Shown: one piece after another, positions 29,759 through 37,571 of the stretch | Numbering within the stretch: the stretch's first letter is position 1 | How the letters are laid out: the number at the start of each line of letters is the position of its first letter | Source: Ardenticatenia bacterium | GTDB lineage: Bacteria > Chloroflexota > Anaerolineae > Aggregatilineales > JALXEW01 | Length of the DNA: 37,571 bases | Reading direction: 5' to 3' | Assembly (NCBI GenBank): GCA_027069285.1 | Contig: JALXEW010000273.1 | Location: 1 to 37,571 of the forward strand | The notes under the pieces: generated by a model | The model's database searches: none | What the model saw: the letters and a program-made list of their open reading frames with translations, nothing else | What the model was told of the DNA's origin: nothing | Program-made: the position numbers and the translations under genes

Positions 29759-30705
29759 TAGCGTGCCAACATCGAGGCGGCGATGACGGCCAGATCGTAG
29801 ACGAAATGGCCGATCACAGCGGCAGTAGTGTTAAAGCGCTCCCGGAGCCATCCGAACGCCAAAGCTATCCCGAACACCACCAATAGCGCCGGCCCGAATC
29901 CATACTGGACGTGCGAGAGCGCGAAGAACACCGACGTGGCCCAAAGCCCGAATATCGGTTGCAGAGCGCCCCGGTACAGCACCTCCTCACCGATGGCTGC
30001 TCCGGCTGCCACGATCAGCGCCTCGTGCCATGATCCCACCGCGCCCAGCAGCGCATCAACATCCGAAGATTGGCGACTCGCCCCTGCCGGATCGACCAAC
30101 GCCCACGCCGCCAGCGCCATATACTCCACAGCCAGAACCGCGAACGCCGTCACCGTCGCGGTCAAAAGCCCCTCGAAATCCGGGATACCCAGCCCAAGCC
30201 GCTTCAGCGCCTCAGCCGGCCCCCTCCGCATCCACATACCGACGCCGACCAATGAGGCCGCAGTCAGCGCCAGCGTATTGAGCGCGACCAGCGTCACCAT
30301 CCCCTCGGCTTCCAGCTCCGAGACCAGCCCGGTCACCCCGCCGGCCCTGGAAATATCGACCACCTGTTGCCAGATTGCCAGCAACAGCAACGCCGGCGCC
30401 AGCGTATGAACCGGCGAGTCGGGATCGAACCGGCGGGTGAAGAGAGGAGCCAGTGCCCTCCTGACCTGTGGCAGCAGCCATATCCACATAAGCACCCCCA
30501 TTCCCACCGAGAGGGCGGTAACGATCGGGTCGCTGCCGGCATATGGCCGGGTACCGAACCCGACGGCGATCATAAAGACGCCCATCATACCCAGCCCCGC
30601 ATAAAGGAGCCACCTGTACCAGGGATACCTCACCGCGTGATTGGCGAGCGCGATCACAAAGATCAGCGCCGCGAAACTGAGCATCACCGCGACCGACGCA
30701 CCCAC
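29758..30705 (-). CDS. CPBP family intramembrane metalloprotease
   Basis: Multi-TM; AAIGEEVLYRGALQPIFG (EExxxR), FFALSHVQYGFGP, IGHFVYDLAV. Confidence 0.9.
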   Translation of the reverse strand: MGASVAVMLSFAALIFVIALANHAVRYPWYRWLLYAGLGMMGVFMIAVGFGTRPYAGSDPIVTALSVGMGVLMWIWLLPQVRRALAPLFTRRFDPDSPVHTLAPALLLLAIWQQVVDISRAGGVTGLVSELEAEGMVTLVALNTLALTAASLVGVGMWMRRGPAEALKRLGLGIPDFEGLLTATVTAFAVLAVEYMALAAWALVDPAGASRQSSDVDALLGAVGSWHEALIVAAGAAIGEEVLYRGALQPIFGLWATSVFFALSHVQYGFGPALLVVFGIALAFGWLRERFNTTAAVIGHFVYDLAVIAASMLAR

Positions 30706-30789
30706 ATCACACCTCCGTTTCCGCCTGATGTATCAACATCCTACCCGGCATCGCGCAACCGGGCCAGACCGGTTGGCATGGGAGAGCCT

Positions 30790-30817
30790 TTGCGTTATCC
30801 TGGATAAGGGATAAACA
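30790..30817 (+). promoter_or_regulatory. Candidate promoter with embedded palindromic operator-like element for the methylase-HNH pair
   Basis: TTGCGT (30790-30795), N16, TAAACA (30812-30817); the spacer contains TTATCC-T-GGATAA (30795-30807) and another GGATAA (30809-30814). Confidence 0.4.
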
Positions 30818-30839
30818 CCGTTTGAGAGCAAGGTGAGAC

Positions 30840-31772
30840 GTGGCAAAAGTACCACAGCCCATCCCGTATCAGGGTAGCAAGCGTCGTGTAGCCGGGTTGA
30901 TACTTTCTTTTCTTCCGCCTGGCGTTGAGACCCTTATAGAGCCTTTTGCCGGTTCTGCTGCCGTATCACTTGCAGCAGCGGCGTATGGTAAAGCTTCCAG
31001 ATTCCACCTAAATGACCTCAATGCCGTGCTTATGGAGCTATGGCGAGAGATCATAGAGAGGCCGTATACCGTCATAGAGGGGTATAGGAGGCTATGGACG
31101 GAGCAGATCGGACGGGAGAAGGAATTCTACCATCTGGTACGTGACGATTTCAACAGAACCGGCGATCCCATTAAACTGCTTTACCTGCTTGCCAGATGTG
31201 TCAAAGCAGCAGTTCGCTATAACTCCAGGGGTGAGTTCAACCAATCCGCCGATAATAGACGGAAAGGCCGCCACCCAGATCGTATGGCTGCCGACATACT
31301 TGCCGCGTCGTGGCTCCTACGGGGCAGAGTGCGGCTTACCTCGGTGGATTATGCCGAAGTTGTCGATGAGATCGGTGAAAACGACGTTTTGTACCTGGAC
31401 CCGCCATACCAGGGTGTTTCCGCCGGGACAGACCCGCGTTACTATGGTGGCGTGGACTTCGAGAGATTCGTGAGCTACCTGGAGTCGTTGATCGAGCGTG
31501 GAGTCGCATTTATATTGAGTTACGATGGCCGCAGAGGACAAGCGGTATACGGGAACCCGTTGCCGTTCGGAGATGAACTTTACGGGATAGAAGTCGAAAG
31601 CGGTCGCTCGGCCCAGGCCACCTTGCTAGGGAGGAACGAAGTGACCTATGAGTCCTTGTACCTATCGCGAGCTCTGCTGGAACGGATAGGTCTCTCCCCA
31701 GGCGAATTAGCACACGGCTTCTGGGCCGGAGGTTTTGCTCAACTACCCTTACCAATGGCGGATCGGCTGTGA
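30840..31772 (+). CDS. DNA adenine methyltransferase (Dam/alpha-class N6-adenine)
   Basis: Motif X IPYQGSKRRVAG, motif I LIEPFAGSAAVSL, motif IV LYLDPPYQGVS; GTG start. Confidence 0.92.
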   Translation: MAKVPQPIPYQGSKRRVAGLILSFLPPGVETLIEPFAGSAAVSLAAAAYGKASRFHLNDLNAVLMELWREIIERPYTVIEGYRRLWTEQIGREKEFYHLVRDDFNRTGDPIKLLYLLARCVKAAVRYNSRGEFNQSADNRRKGRHPDRMAADILAASWLLRGRVRLTSVDYAEVVDEIGENDVLYLDPPYQGVSAGTDPRYYGGVDFERFVSYLESLIERGVAFILSYDGRRGQAVYGNPLPFGDELYGIEVESGRSAQATLLGRNEVTYESLYLSRALLERIGLSPGELAHGFWAGGFAQLPLPMADRL

Positions 31773-32497
31773 GCAGTGAGTTACTGCCCGACGAGATCGC
31801 GGCCCTTCTAAAATCGGTCAAGAGCAGGCGGGCTAAGATCGTCATAGAGCATATCGTCAAGCACGGCTTCGTGACTACCGAGGAACTGGAGAAAATATAC
31901 GGTTACAAGCATCCTCCCAGGGCGGCCCGGGACGTGAGAGAAGCCGGGATACCGTTGGAGACATTTAGAGTCAGGGCATCCAATGGACGTTGGATAGCTG
32001 CTTATAGACTCGGGGATGTCTCGGACATCATCGCCGGTAGAGCCGGAGGTAGAGAAACGATCCCAAAGGCCGTAAAAAGGGAATTATATTCCAAAAGCGG
32101 CGGGAGATGTGCTATATGCTATGCTCATTTCGAGCTTAGGTACCTGCAGGTGGATCATAGAGTTCCATATGAGGTATCCGGCGGCGGAAAAGGCGACCCC
32201 GCCGAATTCATGTTGCTTTGTGCCTCGTGTAACAGGGCCAAATCCTGGTCGTGTGAACATTGCGCGAATTGGCTGAGTGAGAAATCCGCCGACGTATGCC
32301 GACGTTGTTATTGGGCCGATCCGGAGAGCTACACCCACGTGGCACTGCTAGAAGTCAGGCGCGTGGATGTACAGTGGAGTGGGGAAGAGATAGAAGTATA
32401 CGAGCGGCTAAGGCGCGCTGCGCGAGATGGTGGTTTTCCGCTGCCGGATTATGTCAAAGCGATCATAGCCAAGTGCCTTAACGACAACAAGGGGTAG
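31769..32497 (+). CDS. wHTH-HNH endonuclease, putative restriction partner of the methylase
   Basis: N-terminal winged-helix-like region; CAICYAHFELRYLQVDHRVPYEVSGGGKGDPAEFMLLCASCNRAKSW (HNH), extra CEHC...CRRC zinc knuckle. GTGA overlap with the methylase stop. Confidence 0.82.
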   Translation: MSSELLPDEIAALLKSVKSRRAKIVIEHIVKHGFVTTEELEKIYGYKHPPRAARDVREAGIPLETFRVRASNGRWIAAYRLGDVSDIIAGRAGGRETIPKAVKRELYSKSGGRCAICYAHFELRYLQVDHRVPYEVSGGGKGDPAEFMLLCASCNRAKSWSCEHCANWLSEKSADVCRRCYWADPESYTHVALLEVRRVDVQWSGEEIEVYERLRRAARDGGFPLPDYVKAIIAKCLNDNKG

Positions 32498-32500
32498 GCC

Positions 32501-33517
32501 ATGCACATTGTACTGGACGCAATGGGAAGCGACGCACACCCGGTGCCCGATGTTGAAGGCGCAGTACTTGCGGCCAGGGAATACGGCATCTCACTCTCCC
32601 TGGTGGGGAATCGGGTGCTCATCGAACAGGAACTTCAAAAACACGATACCACCGGCCTGGACATCCGAGTGGTGCATACCGACGAGTTCATCAGCATGAC
32701 CGATAAACCGGTCGAGGCGGCAAAGGCCAAGCAAAACTCCTCGATGCACATAGGGATGCGCATGGTCGAAAGCGGAGAAGCCGACGCCTTCGTCACAGCA
32801 GGCAACACCGGCGGCGTGCTGGCCGTGGCCACACTCCACGTTCCCAGGCGCATACCCGGCGTCAAACGCCCCACGCTGACCACCATAATCAACATACGTG
32901 GCAACAGAATAGTGCTCACCGACATCGGCGCCAACGCCGAGTGCCGTCCGGAGCACCTGTATCAATTTGCCATCATGGCCGGGCTATATGCCGAGCGGGC
33001 GCTCGGAGTGCACAACCCTCGGATCGCGTTACTTTCCAACGCCGAGGAAGAGGGCAAAGGCACCGAGCTGGTGCGTGAGGCGGCCAAACTACTGGCCGCA
33101 AGCGATCTTAACTACATCGGCCCCGTGGAGCCAAAAGAAGTCCTGGCCGGCAAGGCCGATGCCGTGATAAGCGATGGCTTCAGCGGCAATATCCTGATCA
33201 AGAGCCTGGAAGCGATGGCAAGCACCATATTCGCCATGCTCAAAGACGAACTACCCAAATCCCCACTGACCGTGCTCGGCGGCCTGTTGGCCAGGCCGGC
33301 CTTCAAGCGGGTTTACAAACACCTGGACCCGTTTGAAATCGGCGGGGCGCCGTTACTGGGCGTCAACGGCGTGGTCATCATAGCGCATGGCCGTAGCAAT
33401 TCCAGGGGCATCAAAAACGCCATCCGCCAGGCCGTGAGAGCGGTGGAAGGAGACATCATAACCGCCATCAGGCGTGGGATCGCCGCCAATTCCGGCGCCG
33501 GCGCCACCTCGGAGTAA
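32501..33517 (+). CDS. plsX: Phosphate acyltransferase PlsX
   Basis: MHIVLDAMGSDAHPVPDVEGAV, FVTAGNTGGVLAVA, DIGANAECRPEHLYQFAIMG-like, SDGFSGNILIKSLEA. Confidence 0.96.
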   Translation: MHIVLDAMGSDAHPVPDVEGAVLAAREYGISLSLVGNRVLIEQELQKHDTTGLDIRVVHTDEFISMTDKPVEAAKAKQNSSMHIGMRMVESGEADAFVTAGNTGGVLAVATLHVPRRIPGVKRPTLTTIINIRGNRIVLTDIGANAECRPEHLYQFAIMAGLYAERALGVHNPRIALLSNAEEEGKGTELVREAAKLLAASDLNYIGPVEPKEVLAGKADAVISDGFSGNILIKSLEAMASTIFAMLKDELPKSPLTVLGGLLARPAFKRVYKHLDPFEIGGAPLLGVNGVVIIAHGRSNSRGIKNAIRQAVRAVEGDIITAIRRGIAANSGAGATSE

Positions 33518-33523
33518 CCACCT

Positions 33524-34789
33524 ATGGAACTGAGCAGGAACGGAACTCCCAGAGTTGTCATCACCGGAATGGCCGTACTCTCCCCACTGGGCAAACTCCA
33601 ACAGATGTGGGAAGGCCTCAAAGAGGGCAGATCGGGCATCAGCCTTATAGAAAGCTTTGACCTGAGCGACTTCCCGGTTCACATCGCAGGCGAGATCAAA
33701 GACTTTAACCCTGCGGACTACGGCCTGGGTCGCAAAGAAGCCCGACGCATGGCCCGTTCCTCACAATTCGTCATCGCCACCACAAAGCTGCTGATGGAGG
33801 ATGCCGGTCTCACCAAAGAGGCCATAGCGCCGGAAGCGGATCGAGTTGCCGTTGTAGTTGGGTCTGGCATGGCCGGGCACGAAATGGCAACGCGGGCCAC
33901 GCTGGAATACATGGCCCGTGGTCGCAAGCGTGCCAGTCCGTACGGACTGGTTGCCTCGATGATAAACGCCCCGGCCTTCTACGTGAGTCACGAAACCGGC
34001 GCGGTTGGGCACATAGTAGTTCCCTCCACGGCCTGCGCCACCGGCACCCAGAGCATTGGCGAAGCCGCCGAACTGATACGTCATGGCCGGGCGGACATGG
34101 CGATCGCGGGTGGGGTAGAAGCCCTGATACAGGACTACGCCATCGCCGGATTTGATGCCACAGGTGCCGTCACCCGTGACTACAACGACCGTCCGGAAGC
34201 TGCCAGCAGGCCATTTGACGGGCGCAGATCGGGCCTGGTTTTCAGCGAAGGGTGCGGGTTAGTTCTCCTGGAGAGCTTGGAGCACGCCCTGGCGCGCGAT
34301 GCTCGCATATACGCCGAAGTATTGGGCTACGGCGCCTCATCGGATGCCTATCACATCGCCGCCCCTGATCCCGAAGGCAAAGGGGCCGCGCTTGCCATCA
34401 GAAGGGCGCTTGAGGATGCCCGCATATCGGTTGACGAAATTGACTACATCAACGCGCACGCCACGTCCACCATCGCGGGCGATATAGCCGAGACGAAAGC
34501 GGTCAAACTGGCATTTGGCCCTCGCGCGTACGACCTGCCGATCAGCGCTCCGAAGAGTATGCTCGGCCACATGATGGGAGCCGGTGGCGCGGTCGAAACC
34601 ATCGCCTGCGTGATGAGCCTGCTTGATGGGGTGATACACCCAACCATCAACCAGGAATACCCCGACCCGGAGTGCGACCTGGATTACGTACCGAATCGGG
34701 CCAGGGACGCTAAACTAAACACAGTGCTCAAGAACTCGTTTGGACTGGGCGGGATAAACGCCTGCCTGGTGATCGGGAAAGTGCGATGA
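33524..34789 (+). CDS. fabF: Beta-ketoacyl-ACP synthase II
   Basis: VVITGMAVLSPLG, VVPSTACATGTQSIGEAAELI (active Cys), NAHATSTIAGDIAETKAV, SAPKSMLGHMMGAGGAVE, NSFGLGGINACLV. Confidence 0.96.
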   Translation: MELSRNGTPRVVITGMAVLSPLGKLQQMWEGLKEGRSGISLIESFDLSDFPVHIAGEIKDFNPADYGLGRKEARRMARSSQFVIATTKLLMEDAGLTKEAIAPEADRVAVVVGSGMAGHEMATRATLEYMARGRKRASPYGLVASMINAPAFYVSHETGAVGHIVVPSTACATGTQSIGEAAELIRHGRADMAIAGGVEALIQDYAIAGFDATGAVTRDYNDRPEAASRPFDGRRSGLVFSEGCGLVLLESLEHALARDARIYAEVLGYGASSDAYHIAAPDPEGKGAALAIRRALEDARISVDEIDYINAHATSTIAGDIAETKAVKLAFGPRAYDLPISAPKSMLGHMMGAGGAVETIACVMSLLDGVIHPTINQEYPDPECDLDYVPNRARDAKLNTVLKNSFGLGGINACLVIGKVR

Positions 34790-35499
34790 GAAAAGAAATG
34801 CCACGTGGACTGATAGCCCTCACATTTGTGAGCGCGGCCTTGATCGTATTTGCCCTTTGGATGGTATTCGGGTATGCGCCGCGTGAAGCCGTGATGGGCG
34901 ACGTACAGCGGGTTTTCTACTTTCACCTCTCGGCCTTTATCGGCGCCTCGGTTGCCTTCCTGGGCACGCTGGTCGCATCCGTGGCCTACCTGCGAACCAG
35001 GAACCGCTCCTGGGATCGGATCGCCAAATCCTCTGTGGAGATCGGACTGGCGTTATCGGCCATGACAATACTATCCGGCCCGGTTTGGGCCTCGGTTGCC
35101 TGGAATGCGCTCTGGGCCTGGGACCCGCGCCTGACCGCCGTAGCGATCATGTGGCTGATATACGCCGCCTACCTGATGCTGCGTGGCGGGATAGACGATC
35201 CGGATAAAAGCGCCAGATTCGGTGCCGTATACGGCATAGTTGCCTTTGCCAGCGTGATCATGACATTTGTATTGCCGCGCGTGGTTTCCACATTTGGATC
35301 GCCACATCCGACGGTGATCGGCCCCGGCTCCGAAAGCGGCGGCTCCATGACCCTGACGCCGAAAATGAAGCACACACTTTACGTGAGCATGGTAGCCTTC
35401 GTCGTGCTCTACTTCACATTACTATGGCACCGTGTGCGTCTGGAAGAGCTGGCCGATAAAGTGCGAGAGCTACAGGCGCGGGCCTTTGAGCGCGATTGA
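34786..35499 (+). CDS. ccmC: CcmC-like heme exporter / cytochrome c biogenesis protein
   Basis: Six-TM protein, WAWDPRLTAVAIMWLIYAAYLMLR Trp-rich signature, QRVFYFHLSAF; ATGA overlap with fabF. Confidence 0.88.
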   Translation: MRKEMPRGLIALTFVSAALIVFALWMVFGYAPREAVMGDVQRVFYFHLSAFIGASVAFLGTLVASVAYLRTRNRSWDRIAKSSVEIGLALSAMTILSGPVWASVAWNALWAWDPRLTAVAIMWLIYAAYLMLRGGIDDPDKSARFGAVYGIVAFASVIMTFVLPRVVSTFGSPHPTVIGPGSESGGSMTLTPKMKHTLYVSMVAFVVLYFTLLWHRVRLEELADKVRELQARAFERD

Positions 35500-35511
35500 C
35501 CGGAGGGGGAA

Positions 35512-35679
35512 ATGTACACCTTACAGCAGGCCACGCCGGATACATTCAACCTGATGCTACTGGGGTACGGCATCATATTCGGGATAGGGGCCGCATACAT
35601 AGCGTGGCTGGCGCTAAAGTGGCGTGCCCTACGGCGCCGGCTGCAGGCCCTGGAAGCCGCTGCTGGAGATGAGGATTGA
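35512..35679 (+). CDS. CcmD-like small membrane protein (55 aa)
   Basis: Manual read: MYTLQQATPDTFNLMLLGYGIIFGIGAAYIAWLALKWRALRRRLQALEAAAGDED*, one TM then basic helix; SD CGGAGGGGG; directly follows ccmC. Not in the ORF track. Confidence 0.7.
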   Translation: MYTLQQATPDTFNLMLLGYGIIFGIGAAYIAWLALKWRALRRRLQALEAAAGDED

Positions 35680-35684
35680 CGGAA

Positions 35685-35708
35685 AGGCCGAGCTGATACG
35701 CTCGGCCT
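35685..35708. terminator. Hairpin between ccmD-like gene and convergent SCP2 gene
   Basis: AGGCCGAGC-TGATAC-GCTCGGCCT, perfect 9-bp stem. Confidence 0.6.
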
Positions 35709-35764
35709 GTTCAGATTCGGAGTGGCGGGTGCCATAACGGCCTGGGCTGTCCGCGCGTCTGTGT

Positions 35765-36097
35765 CTATAGCCCGAAGATCACCTGCAACTTAAGCGCGGC
35801 GCCCATATCACCGTCTATCTTAAGCTTGCCCTGCATGAACGCGGCTGTTGCGTTTAACTCGCCGTTGCCGATCTTCAGGTAGTCCTCTGCCGTGGCGGTG
35901 ATCGTACAGGTTGGGTTTCCCGCCGTCCCCTCGGCAACCTCGCATTTACCTTCCGAGACCGTCATATACCATTGGCCGCCGCCCTCACCGGTCAGGTTAA
36001 ACTGGTACACCGCGTTCACCCCGGCTGCCTTTTCGGGATTGAACCTTGTGACCATATTCTCGAACAGGTCTTTGAGATTGTCGAACTTATCGGCCAT
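35765..36097 (-). CDS. SCP2 sterol-binding domain protein
   Basis: NAVYQFNLTGEGGGQWYMTVSEGKCEVAEGTAGNPTCTITATAEDYLKIGNGELNATAAFMQGKLKIDGDMGAALKLQ; ATG 36097 with AGGAGG upstream. Confidence 0.92.
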   Translation of the reverse strand: MADKFDNLKDLFENMVTRFNPEKAAGVNAVYQFNLTGEGGGQWYMTVSEGKCEVAEGTAGNPTCTITATAEDYLKIGNGELNATAAFMQGKLKIDGDMGAALKLQVIFGL

Positions 36098-36330
36098 TGT
36101 GGCTTTTCCTCCTGGTTTCTTTGCGAAAGGCCGGATCGGCAATAACTTTAAGCGACAGGCGCGGTCGTGTCAAGCTTCATTCCCCTGCCATCTCCCGTTC
36201 TCCTTACGGCGTGGCCCTGGCTCGGACTCTCTGTGGCACAAACGTTCCATAGATGTCGGGCCGAGTCCGTTCGTAGTACAATCTTGCCGGGCAGGCGTGT
36301 CTGCTGTATATGTTTTATAGCACGATTCCG

Positions 36331-36370
36331 TATAATAAAAGTTGACATCACGCGAGAAAGGTGCTAAACT
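36331..36370 (+). promoter_or_regulatory. Stacked promoter-like elements upstream of the DUF364 gene
   Basis: TATAAT at 36331-36336; separately TTGACA (36342-36347)-N17-TAAACT (36365-36370), ending just before the ATG at 36372. Confidence 0.4.
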
Positions 36371-36371
36371 G

Positions 36372-37178
36372 ATGGGCGATGAGGAAAAATCGCAGAACGC
36401 ATACCCGGCAGATAAGCCGGTTCTGACAAAAGTGCTGGAATCTCTCCCGCCCGAACTCGACCTGAAGGCCGAGGCAGTATGGGTGGGTGTCCATTGGACG
36501 CTCGTGGTCGGGCGGCTCGGAGGGCAGACCTACGGTGGACTGGCCTCAACGCAGATGCCGGTGCACCAAGCCCACGGCCAGATCGACGTGGTCGGAGCGG
36601 GGGAGCTGCAACGGCATACCCTGCGGTGGTTGGCCGGGAACCTGGCCGCATCCGAGCGACCGATGGAAACCAGCATCGGCTGGGCGGCGGTGAACGCACT
36701 GTTAGCGGCAGCCGACCCCGGCTACAGGATGCAGGAGATCAACGCCGGTGAGCTGCTCATCGAGCGTGGGCGCGGCAAAAGAGTAGCTCTCGTGGGCCAC
36801 TTCCCGTTCATCGAGAGATTGCGGGAGGCCGTCGGGACGCTTTGGGTGCTTGAGCTGCGCCCCACCGGCAGTGAGCTGCCCGCCGAGGCCGCGCCAGAGG
36901 TGATGCCGCAGGCAGATGTGGTGGCGATAACCGGCACCACATTACTCAACGGCACCTTTGACGGCCTGATCCGGTTATGCCGACCGGATGCGCTGGTTGT
37001 GATGTTGGGGCCGACCACGCCGCTATCGCCGGTACTATTCGACTACGGCGTGGACGTGCTGGCAGGCGCCCGCGTGGATGATCCGGATACAGTTTTGCGG
37101 GTTGTCGGCCAGGGCGGGAACCTCCGGCAAATGCGGGGTGTGCGCCTGGTGACAATGACAAGGGAGGGAGCGAAGTGA
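36372..37178 (+). CDS. DUF364 (DUF4213/DUF364) putative heavy-metal chelation protein
   Basis: SIGWAAVNALLA...KRVALVGHFPFIERLREAVGTLWVLELRP...ADVVAITGTTLLNGTFDGLIRLCRPDALVVMLGPTTPLSPVLFDYGVDVLAGARVDDP. Confidence 0.88.
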   Translation: MGDEEKSQNAYPADKPVLTKVLESLPPELDLKAEAVWVGVHWTLVVGRLGGQTYGGLASTQMPVHQAHGQIDVVGAGELQRHTLRWLAGNLAASERPMETSIGWAAVNALLAAADPGYRMQEINAGELLIERGRGKRVALVGHFPFIERLREAVGTLWVLELRPTGSELPAEAAPEVMPQADVVAITGTTLLNGTFDGLIRLCRPDALVVMLGPTTPLSPVLFDYGVDVLAGARVDDPDTVLRVVGQGGNLRQMRGVRLVTMTREGAK

Positions 37179-37571
37179 AGATCGCCGCGATAACCGATGA
37201 CGGCGTGACCATAAGTCAACACTTTGGGCGTGCCCGGTTTTACAAAGTGCTGACGGTGGAAAACGGAGAGATCGTGGCCGAGGAAATGCGTGACAAACTT
37301 GGGCACCACAACTTCGGTGCCGAATCGCACGCAGAGGATGCCGACCCACGTGGGCACGGCTTTGGGCCATCGGCACAAGATCGTCATACCCGCATGGCAG
37401 CAGCGATCTCGGATTGCGAGGTACTGCTATGCCGTGGCATGGGCCGTGGCGCCTACGTCAGCATGGAACAGGCGGGCATTCGCCCGATAGTGACCGACAT
37501 TGAGGACATTCACCAGGCCGTCAGGGCATATCTAGACGACGAGATCGAAGATCACGTGGAGTACCTGCATT
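37175..37571 (+). CDS. NifX/NifB-like dinitrogenase Fe-Mo cofactor-binding family protein (3' truncated by window)
   Basis: Read manually from GTG 37175 (GTGA overlap): MKIAAITDDGVTISQHFGRARFYKVLTVENGEIV...HHNFGAESHAEDADPRGHG...AISDCEVLLCRGMGRGAYVSMEQAGIRPIVTDIEDI, open to window end. Confidence 0.85.
   Translation, partial: MKIAAITDDGVTISQHFGRARFYKVLTVENGEIVAEEMRDKLGHHNFGAESHAEDADPRGHGFGPSAQDRHTRMAAAISDCEVLLCRGMGRGAYVSMEQAGIRPIVTDIEDIHQAVRAYLDDEIEDHVEYLH

Noticed and set aside
36225-36270. Inverted repeat CGGACTC...GAGTCCG upstream of the DUF364 gene
   Set aside because: Only 7 bp with a long loop of about 35 nt; insufficient to call an operator or terminator.

Overview
This window looks like a moderately high-GC bacterial chromosome segment; gene content and protein style suggest Chloroflexota, which is inference only. 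It is mostly coding.

Left to right:
- End of a secreted Thr/Pro-linker protein (+).
- Three small minus-strand ORFans with strong Shine-Dalgarno (SD) sites. One is a 45-aa membrane peptide absent from the ORF track.
- MFS transporter, then a Glu-rich CxxCH lipoprotein and a strong terminator.
- sufCBDSU Fe-S assembly operon behind a textbook TTGACA-N17-TATAAT promoter.
- Minus-strand run: 7TM/PAS/GAF histidine kinase, free-standing archaeal-type ThrRS editing domain, YdjM-like membrane protein, M32 carboxypeptidase, flavodoxin-like reductase.
- Plus-strand translationally coupled run: ssb, DUF3467, translin family, a Cas4-like nuclease split over two overlapping membrane-anchored ORFs, tgt.
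- Transketolase and an SPFH protein (-).
- GNAT, a membrane GAF-HTH regulator, clpB, rhomboid, a Clp-class serine protease (+), CPBP protease (-).
- A Dam-like methylase plus wHTH-HNH nuclease inserted directly upstream of plsX-fabF-ccmC-ccmD-like genes.
- SCP2 protein (-), then DUF364 and a NifX-like protein (+, truncated by the window end).

The strongest candidate for something undescribed is the split, membrane-anchored Cas4-like nuclease in the ssb/translin operon. The stand-alone tRNA-Thr editing domain and the R-M-like pair fused into the plsX operon come next. No CRISPR array, tRNA or rRNA was seen.
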